Positions 5,962 to 14,172 of a stretch of 19,644 nt of DNA are shown one piece after another (within the stretch, counting starts at the first letter, position 1; every line of letters begins with the position of its first letter). The notes beneath the pieces were generated by a model, which was not told the DNA's origin, did no database searches, and saw only the letters and a list, made by a program, of their open reading frames with translations. The position numbers were made by a program, and so were the translations under genes. The stretch is from Bacteroidetes/Chlorobi group bacterium ChocPot_Mid (lineage in GTDB: Bacteria > Bacteroidota > Ignavibacteria > Kapaibacteriales > UBA2268). Location: NCBI GenBank assembly GCA_003731675.1, contig RCNQ01000079.1, forward strand, positions 1 to 19,644. Direction: 5' to 3'.

Positions 5962-7464
5962 ATGTTAAATATTAATGAAGAAATTGATAAACCTCGTTGC
6001 AATTGCGGTGTGGTCGGTGTTTTTAACCATCCTCATGCTTCAATCATGACTTATTATGCATTGCATGCTCTTCAGCATCGCGGTCAGGAAGCCGCCGGCA
6101 TCACAAGCTTTTACTGGGACGAACAAGAACAAAAAAATAAATTTGCCTACACCCGTGGTGAAGGTCTCGTTCTCGATGTTTTTGCTGACCCAAATATTCT
6201 GACAAATGTCTTAAAAGGCAAATCTGCTATCGGTCATAACCGTTACTCAACCACTGGTGCTTCTAAAAGAGCAAATATTCAACCTTTCACTATGAGATAC
6301 CATAGCGGTATCCTTTCGATTGCTCATAATGGTAATTTGACAAATACACGCTTCCTTTGGAAAAAACTTCAGGAAGAAGGTGCTATTTTCCAGACTACTT
6401 CCGATACCGAACTTTTTCTTCACTTAATCGCCCGTAGCAAGCAAAAAACAAAAATTGACCGTGTTAAAGAAGCTTTGCAAACTGCACATGGTGCCTATTC
6501 CATTGTTTTGCTGACTGAGGATTCCTTAATTGCCGCTCGTGACCCTCATGGTTTCAGACCTCTCAGCATCGGAAAACTGAAAAATGATGATGGCTCCTAT
6601 TCCTACATCGTTGCTTCTGAAACATGTTCATTTGATATCATCAACGCTGAATACATCAGGTCTGTTAATCATAACGAAATAATTGTCATTGACAAACATA
6701 CCATTGAAACAGGTGAAATAAAATCATATAAAATTCAGGAAGTTACTCCAGAAGCCAGACATTGTATTTTCGAATACATTTACTTTTCACGTCCTGATAG
6801 CAAAATCTTCAACCATAATGTTGATAAAGTCAGAAGAAAACTCGGGAAAAATCTCGCTCTCGAAAGCCCTGCAAAAACCGATAAAGATACAAAAATCACT
6901 GCAATTGCTGTTCCTGACAGCGGAAACACGGCTACTTTAGGATTTGCAAAAGTAAATAATGAAAAAACATACAAAACTGTTTACGAGATTGGTTTGATTC
7001 GTAGCCATTATGTCGGCAGAACTTTTATTGCTCCAGGTCAGGATAACAGAGTATTTAAAGTCAAAGTTAAGTTCAATCCTGTCCGTGGCGTCCTCGAAGG
7101 AAGAGTAGTCGTAGTTATTGACGATTCCATCGTCAGAGGCACTACATCAAAAAATCTGATTAAAGTTATTAAAGCCGCCGGTCCAAAAGAAGTTCACATG
7201 AGAATCACTTCACCAATGATAAAGTATCCATGCTATTATGGTATGGACTTCCCCAGCCGTGAAGAATTAATTGCTAATCATTACGAAAACGAAGAAGAGA
7301 TTGGAAAAGCTATTGATGTTGATAGCTTGCATTATCTCTCCCTCGAAAAATTACTTGAATCTGTCCCTCATGATGAAGGAGTAAAATATTGCGACGCATG
7401 CTTTACCGGCAATTACCCTATTGATATTGATAAAGACAGCAACAAGTATTCAACTGAATTATAG
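5962..7464 (+). CDS. purF: Amidophosphoribosyltransferase, [4Fe-4S] type
   Basis: This 500-residue enzyme makes the first committed step of purine synthesis: glutamine and PRPP give 5-phosphoribosylamine. The N-terminal Ntn-hydrolase glutaminase domain has its nucleophile at C15 in CGVVGV, so about 14 residues must be removed as a propeptide. HRGQEAAGI (39-47) and GHNRYSTTG (91-99) are family signatures. The phosphoribosyltransferase domain carries the PRPP loop VVVIDDSIVRGTTS (383-396). Four cysteines, C268 (RHCIFEYIYFSRPDS), C424 (YPCYYG), C477 and C480 (YCDACFTG), match the ligands of the structural [4Fe-4S] cluster of the Bacillus-type enzyme, which the E. coli enzyme lacks. The cluster would come from the SUF system encoded further right. 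The yraN gene follows by 19 bases; purD lies nearby on the other strand. Confidence 0.96.
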   Translation: MLNINEEIDKPRCNCGVVGVFNHPHASIMTYYALHALQHRGQEAAGITSFYWDEQEQKNKFAYTRGEGLVLDVFADPNILTNVLKGKSAIGHNRYSTTGASKRANIQPFTMRYHSGILSIAHNGNLTNTRFLWKKLQEEGAIFQTTSDTELFLHLIARSKQKTKIDRVKEALQTAHGAYSIVLLTEDSLIAARDPHGFRPLSIGKLKNDDGSYSYIVASETCSFDIINAEYIRSVNHNEIIVIDKHTIETGEIKSYKIQEVTPEARHCIFEYIYFSRPDSKIFNHNVDKVRRKLGKNLALESPAKTDKDTKITAIAVPDSGNTATLGFAKVNNEKTYKTVYEIGLIRSHYVGRTFIAPGQDNRVFKVKVKFNPVRGVLEGRVVVVIDDSIVRGTTSKNLIKVIKAAGPKEVHMRITSPMIKYPCYYGMDFPSREELIANHYENEEEIGKAIDVDSLHYLSLEKLLESVPHDEGVKYCDACFTGNYPIDIDKDSNKYSTEL

Positions 7465-7483
7465 AAAATATTTTTCATATAAT

Positions 7484-7858
7484 ATGAACGAAACCACTGA
7501 ACAATCCTCAAGGAAAAAAGGTACAGAAGGAGAAAATGCCGCTTGCGAATACCTTGTATCTATCGGATATTCAATTGTTAAAAGAAATTTCCATTTCGGT
7601 ACTTTGGGAGAAATTGATATAATTGCAAAAGATGGGGATTGCATTGTATTCATCGAGGTAAAATCAAAACAAGCTGAGAGCAACTTCAATCTTCTTGATT
7701 CTTTAACTCCCAAAAAACAAAAAAACTTAAAAAGAGTCGCAGAAGGTTATTATTACGTAAATAAACTTAGTGATTTGGAATGTCGGTTTGATATAATCAC
7801 CGTTGATTTTAAGCAAAATCCTCCCGAAATTGAGCATCTAAAAACCGCTTTTTACTGA
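7484..7858 (+). CDS. yraN: UPF0102 (YraN) family endonuclease-like protein
   Basis: The chosen ATG at 7484 gives 124 residues, the usual family length; an earlier in-frame TTG at 7421 would overlap the end of purF. The sequence follows the YraN pattern: KKGTEGENAACEYL near the N terminus, SIVKRNFHFGTLGEIDIIAKDG, then IVFIEVKSK. The aspartate of GEID and the E-x-K of IEVK reproduce the active-site arrangement of PD-(D/E)XK nucleases, placed in the Holliday-junction-resolvase-like fold. The biological role of this widespread family is not firmly established. It is probably cotranscribed with purF. Confidence 0.88.
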   Translation: MNETTEQSSRKKGTEGENAACEYLVSIGYSIVKRNFHFGTLGEIDIIAKDGDCIVFIEVKSKQAESNFNLLDSLTPKKQKNLKRVAEGYYYVNKLSDLECRFDIITVDFKQNPPEIEHLKTAFY

Positions 7859-7984
7859 AAAATATCCCTACAGCAACATTTTTTTACAAAAAAACCAACT
7901 TTTTTCATTTTTTTTGAGACGTTTTTCCGTTTTTTGTGTTATTATTGTATAAGAGGGTTCAAAAAAAATAAAAAGAGGTTAACT

Positions 7985-8095
7985 ATGGAAAACACAAAAA
8001 AGTACAAATCTTCCGGGATGAGTTTCCCGATGGCAATTATGTTATTATTAATTCTAATGGGGGTAATATCGTATCTTATTGCTACATTTATTTAA
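7985..8095 (+). CDS. Small single-span membrane protein, 36 residues, family unknown
   Basis: ATG at 7985 and TAA at 8093-8095 enclose 36 codons. A clear ribosome binding site (AAAGAGG) lies six bases upstream, better than those of many large genes here. The peptide has a basic hydrophilic start (MENTKKYKSSG) followed by a long hydrophobic stretch (FPMAIMLLLILMGVISYLIA) ending six residues from the C terminus, so a single membrane helix with the N terminus in the cytoplasm is predicted. It sits 126 bases after yraN in a T-rich spacer and converges on purD. It could be a small subunit of a membrane complex or a small regulatory membrane peptide; the sequence does not decide. I do not recognise it. 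Confidence 0.6.
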   Translation: MENTKKYKSSGMSFPMAIMLLLILMGVISYLIATFI

Positions 8096-8113
8096 ATAAT
8101 AATTAACATATCA

Positions 8114-8140
8114 ATTTTATCTGATACTTTTTGATAAAAT
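8114..8140. terminator. Weak hairpin between convergent genes
   Basis: ATTTTATC and GATAAAAT form a perfect 8-bp AT-rich stem around an 11-base loop, between the 36-residue ORF and the end of purD. Its position between converging genes fits a bidirectional terminator, but the stem is weak and no clean T run follows on either strand. Confidence 0.3.
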
Positions 8141-8178
8141 GAGCTGTTATATTATATCTTATTGATGCACATAAATTG

Positions 8179-9462
8179 CTAAGAATTCTGTTGCAGTCCT
8201 TTTTTACCTATGTCTTTTCTGTAAAAACAGTTTTCAAAATTAATCTTACTAACCGAATAATAAGCATTATCAATAGCTTCCTGCAAAGTGTTGCCTTTGC
8301 CTGTAACTCCCAGTACTCTTCCGCCTGAAGCAGTAAGCTTTCCGTTATCATATTTTGTTCCTGCGTGGAATACTAATGAACCATTTATCTCCGCCTCTTC
8401 AATACCAGTAATCAACTGTCCTTTCGGATAAGAATCAGGGTAACCTTTTGAAGCCATTATTACACAACAGGTGTGAGATACACAAACATTCCTTACAGCA
8501 GATTTGTCTAATTTCCCGTCAGATGCCGAATACAGTAGTCTTGCGAAATCACCATCAAAATTCATTAGCACTGCCTGAGTTTCAGGGTCTCCAAACCTTA
8601 CATTGAACTCAACAACCTTTGGGGTTCCATTGTCAATCATCAATCCTGCATAAAGACAACCGATAAAAGGAGTTCCCTCCTGATGCATTCCTTCTATTGC
8701 GGGAATAACTATTTCTCTATGAACTTTATCAAGCACCTCATTCGTAACGACAGGTGCAGGTGAATAAGCTCCCATCCCACCTGTGTTCGGTCCCTTGTCA
8801 TCATCGAAAATTCTCTTATGGTCTTGTGAAGAAGCCAAAGTAATAAAATCCTTACCGTCAGTTACAGCTAAAATTGAGGCTTCCTGACCTTTCATAAATT
8901 CTTCGATAACCAAAGTATCCCCGGCTTTGCCGAACTTTCCTGAAAACATATCCTCAACTGAATTGATTGCTTCCTCTTTAGTCTCAGCTATTATTACTCC
9001 CTTGCCTGCCGCCAATCCATCAGCTTTTATTACAACAGGAAATGATTGTAAACCTTCAATATATTCTTTACATATATTTATTTTTCCTTTATCAAATTTC
9101 TTATGCTCAGCAGTGGGAATTCCATACTTATTCATAAATTCTTTAGCAAATGCCTTTGATGATTCCAACATTGCGGCTTTCTTTGAGGGACCAAATACAT
9201 GAATGGAATTTTCTCTTAAAATATCTGCAATCCCGTTTGCCAGTGGCTGTTCAGGACCAACAACAACCAAATCAATTTTCTCTTCCCTGCAAAAAGTAAC
9301 AAGCTCAGAACTATTATCAATATCAACATCAGCTTTTTTTGCTAACTGCAATATCCCCGGATTCCCCTGTGTACACAGCAACTCTACGGGTGTATCTGAT
9401 TTCTTTAAGGCATAAGCTAATGCGTGTTCTCTTCCTCCACTTCCGATTAAAAGTATTTTCAT
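8179..9462 (-). CDS. purD: Phosphoribosylamine-glycine ligase (GAR synthetase)
   Basis: The 427-residue enzyme joins glycine to 5-phosphoribosylamine with ATP, the second step of purine synthesis and the direct user of the PurF product. The N terminus MKILLIGSGGREHALAYAL is the family signature for the Rossmann-like domain. EQPLANGIAD (71-80) and GPSKKAAMLESSKAFAK (91-107) are conserved. The ATP-grasp domain shows FPVVIKADGLAAGKGV (141-156), the QDHKRIFDDDKGPNTGGMGAYSP block (213-235) and the RFGDPETQ metal-binding motif. Length is normal and the gene looks intact. The ATG at 9462 lacks an obvious ribosome binding site. It is divergent from recA, with 169 bases between the starts, and faces the purF transcript. 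Confidence 0.96.
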   Translation of the reverse strand: MKILLIGSGGREHALAYALKKSDTPVELLCTQGNPGILQLAKKADVDIDNSSELVTFCREEKIDLVVVGPEQPLANGIADILRENSIHVFGPSKKAAMLESSKAFAKEFMNKYGIPTAEHKKFDKGKINICKEYIEGLQSFPVVIKADGLAAGKGVIIAETKEEAINSVEDMFSGKFGKAGDTLVIEEFMKGQEASILAVTDGKDFITLASSQDHKRIFDDDKGPNTGGMGAYSPAPVVTNEVLDKVHREIVIPAIEGMHQEGTPFIGCLYAGLMIDNGTPKVVEFNVRFGDPETQAVLMNFDGDFARLLYSASDGKLDKSAVRNVCVSHTCCVIMASKGYPDSYPKGQLITGIEEAEINGSLVFHAGTKYDNGKLTASGGRVLGVTGKGNTLQEAIDNAYYSVSKINFENCFYRKDIGKKGLQQNS

Positions 9463-9482
9463 AAGTTAATTTATTATGTTTT

Positions 9483-9543
9483 ACAGAATTTCTGTTCAAT
9501 CAGTTTTTTTCAAAATTATAGAAAACTTTCTTAATTTAAGAAA
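9483..9543. promoter_or_regulatory. Two palindromes in the purD-recA divergent spacer
   Basis: ACAGAA-T-TTCTGT (9483-9495) and TTTCTTAA-T-TTAAGAAA (9527-9543) are perfect inverted repeats in the 169-base region between divergent purD and recA. The first lies 21 bases upstream of the purD start. Either could be a repressor operator (SOS or purine control), but neither matches the LexA boxes known to me (GAAC-N4-GTTC or CTG-N10-CAG types). A TATAAT at 9581-9586 is a candidate -10 element for recA, without a good -35. Confidence 0.35.
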
Positions 9544-9631
9544 ATATTGAAAATTACATTTTTTTAATTGTGAGTATTTGTATAATTTATAAAATTGAAA
9601 ATTAATTATTAATAAAATTTGAAATTTTAAT

Positions 9632-10684
9632 ATGAAAGCAACAGATAAAAAAGCACAATCTGAAACAAAATTAAGTCCTGAGAAGTTAAAAGCTGTTCAA
9701 TTTGCTATAGACCAAATCGAAAAGCAACATGGCAAAGGTTCAATTATGAGACTCAGTGACACTAACGTTGTCAACTGCGAATCTATCTCAACCGGTAGTT
9801 ACTCGCTCGATGCGGCAATAGGTATTGGTGGTGTTCCGCGTGGAAGAATTACTGAAATTTACGGTCCTGAGTCATCAGGTAAAACAACTATCTGTCTTCA
9901 CGTAATTGCAGAAGCTCAGAAAATGGGTGGTATTGCCGCTTTTGTTGATACAGAACATGCTGTTGACATTAATTACGCACAGAGATTAGGTGTTGACCTT
10001 AACAATTTACTGCTTGCCCAACCTGAATTTGGAGAACAGGCACTTGAAATCGTTGAGACACTCGTAAGAAGCGGTGCAATTGATGTTGTGGTTATTGATT
10101 CAGTTGCCGCTTTAACTCCAAGAGTCGAGATTGAAGGTGAAATGGGTGACGCACAAATGGGCTCACATGCAAGACTGATGTCTCAGGCAATGAGAAAATT
10201 AAACGCCGCAATCGGCAAGTCAGGTACTGCTGTTATTTTTACAAATCAGCTACGTAGTAAAATCGGTGTCGTTTATGGCAATCCGGAAACAACCACCGGT
10301 GGCAATGCACTTAAGTTTTATGCTTCCGTGAGGTTGGACATAAGACGCAAAGAAGTCATTAAAACCGGAGAAGAATCCACTGGCTCTCGCGTCAAAGTCA
10401 AAGTCGTAAAGAACAAGGTCGCTCCGCCATTCAAGCAAGTTGAATTCGACATTAATTACAACGAAGGCATCTCAAAACTCGGAGAACTTATTGATATGGG
10501 CACAGAATATGGACTGATTACTAAAAGTGGTGCTTGGTATACCTACAAAAGTGAAAGAATCCAGGGGCGTGAAGGTCTGAAAAAACTCCTTTCAGAAAAT
10601 AAAGAACTATTCAGCGAATTAGAGCAAGAAGTAAAAAAAGTAATCTATATTCCTGCTAAAGCAGATAAAGAAGAACAGGAATAA
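9632..10684 (+). CDS. recA: Recombinase A
   Basis: The 350-residue product is the standard DNA strand-exchange ATPase of homologous recombination and the SOS coprotease. Walker A is GPESSGKTT (78-86) and the catalytic glutamate is E108 in DTEHAVD. Walker B VVVIDS (152-157) leads into the L1 region (EIEGEMGDAQMG). L2 spans the NQLRSKIGVVYGNPETTTGG block (205-224). The C-terminal domain (GREGLKKLLSENKELF) and an acidic tail ending DKEEQE are present. No intein interrupts the P-loop or L2. There is no strong ribosome binding site before the ATG. A hairpin terminator and then recX follow, the arrangement known from other bacteria. Confidence 0.98.
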   Translation: MKATDKKAQSETKLSPEKLKAVQFAIDQIEKQHGKGSIMRLSDTNVVNCESISTGSYSLDAAIGIGGVPRGRITEIYGPESSGKTTICLHVIAEAQKMGGIAAFVDTEHAVDINYAQRLGVDLNNLLLAQPEFGEQALEIVETLVRSGAIDVVVIDSVAALTPRVEIEGEMGDAQMGSHARLMSQAMRKLNAAIGKSGTAVIFTNQLRSKIGVVYGNPETTTGGNALKFYASVRLDIRRKEVIKTGEESTGSRVKVKVVKNKVAPPFKQVEFDINYNEGISKLGELIDMGTEYGLITKSGAWYTYKSERIQGREGLKKLLSENKELFSELEQEVKKVIYIPAKADKEEQE

Positions 10685-10707
10685 CTTTATATATCAATTT
10701 AAATTTG

Positions 10708-10748
10708 CGGATTAAATAATTAAATCTTATTTAATCCGTTTCCTTTTT
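10708..10748 (+). terminator. Hairpin terminator/attenuator between recA and recX
   Basis: A perfect 12-bp stem (CGGATTAAATAA with TTATTTAATCCG) around a 7-base loop is followed by TTTCCTTTTT. It should end most recA transcripts 24 bases after the stop codon. recX starts 20 bases further on with no room for a clear promoter, so recX is probably expressed by read-through. Confidence 0.75.
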
Positions 10749-10767
10749 AAAAAGACTATAAGACTTA

Positions 10768-11406
10768 ATGAGCGGACAAGAAAAAAAAATAACATCAATT
10801 GCAGTAGCTAAGAACGGGAAAAGTTGCGATATCTTTGTTAATGGTGAGCTTTGGATTACTACTTCAAGCGATTTGGTCTTAAAGTACAAACTAAGCAAAG
10901 GTATTCTGCTGAATTCAACTCTCGAAAGTATATTAACAAAGGAACACAGAAATTACGAAGTCAAGCAAACTGCCTATAACTTTGCGGCATTCAAACCAAG
11001 AACTGAAAAACAAGTTAGAGAAAAACTTAATATGAAAGGTTTTTCCAAAGATGAGCAGGAAAAAGCTATTTTGTTTTTAAGAGAATTTCGATTACTTGAT
11101 GATGAGAAATATGCTTTCACTTTTTCGAAAGAATATCTCAATAGGAAAAATGTTGGTAAAAGCAGACTTGTTGATGAATTAATAAAAAGAGGAATTGAAA
11201 AAGATTTGGCAAAAAAAGCCGCTGATACTTCTTACGATGATTTATCGTCCAACGATGTTGTCTTGAGAACAGCATTAAAAAAAATGAAAGTAATGAGCAA
11301 CCTTTCAAAAAAAGAAAAGAAAAACAAATTAATCGCTTATTTGCGAAGGCAGGGTTTCGAGTGGGATTCAATCAAATTCGTTCTTCAAGAATTTGAACTC
11401 GAATAA
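10768..11406 (+). CDS. recX: Regulatory protein RecX
   Basis: The 212-residue product is a modulator that binds RecA filaments and limits strand exchange. An N-terminal strand-rich extension (residues about 6-40, KKITSIAVAKNGKSCDIFVNGEL), common in the RecX of Gram-positive and FCB bacteria, precedes the tandem three-helix repeats of the family. The latter show AYNFAAFKPRTEKQVREKLNMKGF (about 71-94), LLDDEKYAFTFSKEYLNRKNVGKSRLVDELIKRGI (about 111-145) and YLRRQGFEWDSIKFVLQEF at the end. The position directly after recA supports the call. Translation starts at the ATG at 10768. Confidence 0.92.
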   Translation: MSGQEKKITSIAVAKNGKSCDIFVNGELWITTSSDLVLKYKLSKGILLNSTLESILTKEHRNYEVKQTAYNFAAFKPRTEKQVREKLNMKGFSKDEQEKAILFLREFRLLDDEKYAFTFSKEYLNRKNVGKSRLVDELIKRGIEKDLAKKAADTSYDDLSSNDVVLRTALKKMKVMSNLSKKEKKNKLIAYLRRQGFEWDSIKFVLQEFELE

Positions 11407-11479
11407 TTAAGATATTCTCTTTTCTACTTAAATCATTCATATTTTCATTCATAACTGAGAAGAATTAATCATTTTTATG

Positions 11480-11487
11480 TAATTTTG
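11480..11487 (+). promoter_or_regulatory. Candidate Bacteroidota-type -7 box upstream of leuS
   Basis: TAATTTTG fits the TAnnTTTG promoter element described for Bacteroidota and lies 44 bases before the leuS ATG. A matching TTTG-type -33 element is not clear, so this is only suggestive; short AT-rich motifs occur by chance in this DNA. Confidence 0.25.
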
Positions 11488-11531
11488 TAATCTATATTTT
11501 TTCAATTACAAAAGATTTAATAAGATTTATT

Positions 11532-14078
11532 ATGGCATCGTATCCGTTTAAGGAAATAGAAACTAAGTGGCAAGAGCAATGGGAACAAAGAGGCACAAAC
11601 TTAGTTTCGGAAGATAAAAATAAACCAAAATATTATGTTCTTGATATGTTCCCTTATCCAAGTGGTGCAGGGTTGCACATAGGACATCCCGAAGGCTATA
11701 CTGCTACTGATATTGTAGCAAGATATAAAAAAATGCAAGGTTTCAACGTATTGCATCCCATGGGATTTGATGCTTTTGGGCTTCCGACAGAAAGGTATTC
11801 GATGCAAACCGGCATTCACCCAGCAATTGCAACTAAGAACAATATAGAAAATTTCAAAAGACAACTAAAAATGCTCGGTCTGGCTTACGATTGGTCGAGA
11901 CAAATTAATACAACCGAACCAAATTACTACAAATGGACGCAATGGATGTTCTTGTTGATTTATAATTCTTGGTTCGATGAAAATTCAAACAAAGCAAGAC
12001 ATATAAACGAATTGCCGATTCCTGATTCAATCAAAGACCCACTTGAAATTGAAAAGTATAAAGATGAACATCGCCTGGCTTATTTAGCTATGATTCCCGT
12101 GAACTGGTGCGAAGCTTTAGGAACTGTACTTGCCAACGAAGAATGTGATGAATGGAGAGAAAAAGGTTACGAAGTTGAACGCAAACCTATGCGTCAGTGG
12201 ATGATTAAAATCACAAAGTATTCCCAAAGACTTTTGCAGGACCTTGATTTAGTTGATTGGCCCTACTCCACAAAAGAAATGCAAAAAAATTGGATTGGCA
12301 GAAGCGACGGTGCTGAAATTAATTTCAAAGTAAAGAATTCTGATAATAACATCTTAGTTTTTACAACTCGACCTGATACCATTTTTGGTGCTACATATAT
12401 GGTTTTAGCACCAGAGCATGAATTAGTAAAAGAGATTGTATCCGTAGAAGAAAAAAATAAAGTAGAATCGTATATCAAACAAGCATCTTTAAAAAGTGAT
12501 TTGGAAAGAACCGAGCTAAGCAAAGAAAAAACTGGTATTTTTACAGGTGCTTATGCGATTAACCCGGCAACAAAAAAAGAAATTCCAATTTGGATTGCCG
12601 ACTATGTTCTTGCTCATTACGGTACAGGTGCCATTATGGCTGTCCCTGGACATGACGAAAGAGACCACGAATTTGCATTAAAATACAACTTACCAATCAT
12701 AAAAGTTGTCGAAAAAGAAAATGATGACTGGAATATAACTGAATCTGCATTTACTGATGACGGCATTGCTGTTAATTCAGCTAACGACGAATTATCTATT
12801 AATGGACTTCCGACAGACCAGGCAAAAGATAAGACTATCGAATGGCTCGAATCAACTAATATCGGCTCAAGAAAAGTGCAATACAAACTAAGAGACTGGC
12901 TCTTTTCCCGTCAAAGATACTGGGGCGAACCAATACCCATAATGTTTTTCGAAGATGGAACAAAACGTGCTTTGGATTTAGATGAGTTGCCACTTGTACT
13001 GCCTGAAGTTTCAGATTTCAAACCCGCCGGGACTGGCGAGTCCCCACTTGCAAAAGTTGATTCCTGGATTAATTTCATTGATAAAAAGACAGGCAAAAAA
13101 GCAAGATTTGAAACAAATACAATGCCCCAATGGGCTGGCTCTTGCTGGTACTATTTACGTTACACTGACCCAAAAAACAATGAAATATTTGCCGACAAGG
13201 AGAAAGAAAAATATTGGATGTCTCCCGACGGTATTGACCTTTATATGGGAGGAGCTGAACATGCTGTTTTGCATCTGCTCTATGCCCGCTTTTGGCACAA
13301 AGTTCTATTTGACCACGGCTATGTTTCAACACCCGAACCATTCAAAAAGCTCTTCCATCAAGGTTTGATAATTGGTGAAGATGGTAGAAAAATGTCTAAA
13401 TCACTTGGCAATGTAATCAATCCTGATGATGTTGTAAGTGAATTTGGAGCAGATTCTATACGTGTTTTTGAAATGTTTCTCGGACCTTTGCAGGATGCTA
13501 AGCCATGGTCAACCGACGGTATAGCAGGAGTCAACAGATTTTTAGGCAGGGTTTGGCGTTTAATTATTGATAAAGATGATAATGTTTCAGCTGATTTGCA
13601 GGACATCCCGATGACAAGTGAGCAGGAATTTGTTCTGCATTCAACTATCAAGAAAGTTTCTGAAGATATTGAGAACCTTCACTTCAATACAGCTGTATCC
13701 CAGATGATGATTTTTGTAAATGAATTTACAAAAGCACAAATCAAACCACTAAAAGCTATTGAGAATTTTTTAATGTGCCTTGCTCCGTTTGCTCCTCATA
13801 TTTCGGAAGAACTCTGGGAAAAACTCGGACACTCAGAATCAATATTTAATAATCCATTTCCTAAATATGACGATTCTAAAATCCAAAAAAAAGAAATTGA
13901 ATTTGTCGTGCAGGTAAACAGCAAAATCAGAGCAAGAATGATGCTCCCGGTAGATTTAGAACAGGTAGAATACGAAAAACTGACATTAACTGATGAATCG
14001 GTGCAAAAACATATTGCAGGTAAGCAAATCCGAAAAGTCATTTTCGTACCAAAAAAACTGATTAATTTTATTGTTTAA
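11532..14078 (+). CDS. leuS: Leucyl-tRNA synthetase
   Basis: The 848-residue class I synthetase charges tRNA-Leu with leucine. The HIGH motif is H49-I-G-H52 in the PYPSGAGLHIGHPEGY block and the KMSKS motif is at residues 620-624 (GRKMSKSLGN). The CP1 editing domain is intact: the threonine-rich TTRPDTIFGATY (from 278) and the catalytic aspartate D375 in GTGAIMAVPGHDERD. The tryptophan-containing RQRYWGEPIP block and the C-terminal tRNA-binding domain (VQVNSKIRARMMLP, then GKQIRKVIFVP) complete the protein. Length is typical of bacterial LeuRS. It is probably a single-gene transcript, followed by a repeat-rich spacer before the SUF operon. Confidence 0.98.
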   Translation: MASYPFKEIETKWQEQWEQRGTNLVSEDKNKPKYYVLDMFPYPSGAGLHIGHPEGYTATDIVARYKKMQGFNVLHPMGFDAFGLPTERYSMQTGIHPAIATKNNIENFKRQLKMLGLAYDWSRQINTTEPNYYKWTQWMFLLIYNSWFDENSNKARHINELPIPDSIKDPLEIEKYKDEHRLAYLAMIPVNWCEALGTVLANEECDEWREKGYEVERKPMRQWMIKITKYSQRLLQDLDLVDWPYSTKEMQKNWIGRSDGAEINFKVKNSDNNILVFTTRPDTIFGATYMVLAPEHELVKEIVSVEEKNKVESYIKQASLKSDLERTELSKEKTGIFTGAYAINPATKKEIPIWIADYVLAHYGTGAIMAVPGHDERDHEFALKYNLPIIKVVEKENDDWNITESAFTDDGIAVNSANDELSINGLPTDQAKDKTIEWLESTNIGSRKVQYKLRDWLFSRQRYWGEPIPIMFFEDGTKRALDLDELPLVLPEVSDFKPAGTGESPLAKVDSWINFIDKKTGKKARFETNTMPQWAGSCWYYLRYTDPKNNEIFADKEKEKYWMSPDGIDLYMGGAEHAVLHLLYARFWHKVLFDHGYVSTPEPFKKLFHQGLIIGEDGRKMSKSLGNVINPDDVVSEFGADSIRVFEMFLGPLQDAKPWSTDGIAGVNRFLGRVWRLIIDKDDNVSADLQDIPMTSEQEFVLHSTIKKVSEDIENLHFNTAVSQMMIFVNEFTKAQIKPLKAIENFLMCLAPFAPHISEELWEKLGHSESIFNNPFPKYDDSKIQKKEIEFVVQVNSKIRARMMLPVDLEQVEYEKLTLTDESVQKHIAGKQIRKVIFVPKKLINFIV

Positions 14079-14103
14079 TCATCCTGAACTTGCCGAAGGA
14101 TGA
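14079..14103. repeat. Dispersed-type inverted repeat directly after leuS
   Basis: TCATCCT and AGGATGA form a 7-bp inverted repeat around GAACTTGCCGA, starting at the base after the leuS stop. Near-identical sequences (with CTTGTCGAAGGATGA) are common between genes in many bacterial genomes as I recall, so this is probably a copy of a dispersed intergenic repeat. It may also serve as a transcription stop. The following AACCACAGAGAACA (about 14116-14129) resembles another widespread repeat. Confidence 0.5.
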
Positions 14104-14127
14104 ACTTATGAATTTAACCACAGAGAA

Positions 14128-14153
14128 CAAAAGATTTAATCGTAAATCTTTTG
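14128..14153. repeat. Perfect 11-bp hairpin in the leuS-suf spacer
   Basis: CAAAAGATTTA and TAAATCTTTTG are exact reverse complements around the loop ATCG. No T run follows on the plus strand, so it is not a standard terminator for leuS. It may be a weak terminator, part of the repeat before it, or a protein-binding site. Confidence 0.5.
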
Positions 14154-14172
14154 CAAAAAACAAAACTTCATA

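Noticed and set aside
9632..10684. Possible intein in recA
   Set aside because: The P-loop, Walker B and L2 region are continuous and the length of 350 residues is normal.
12982..13368. 128-codon plus-strand open frame inside leuS
   Set aside because: It is an out-of-frame shadow of a complete and conserved leucyl-tRNA synthetase.
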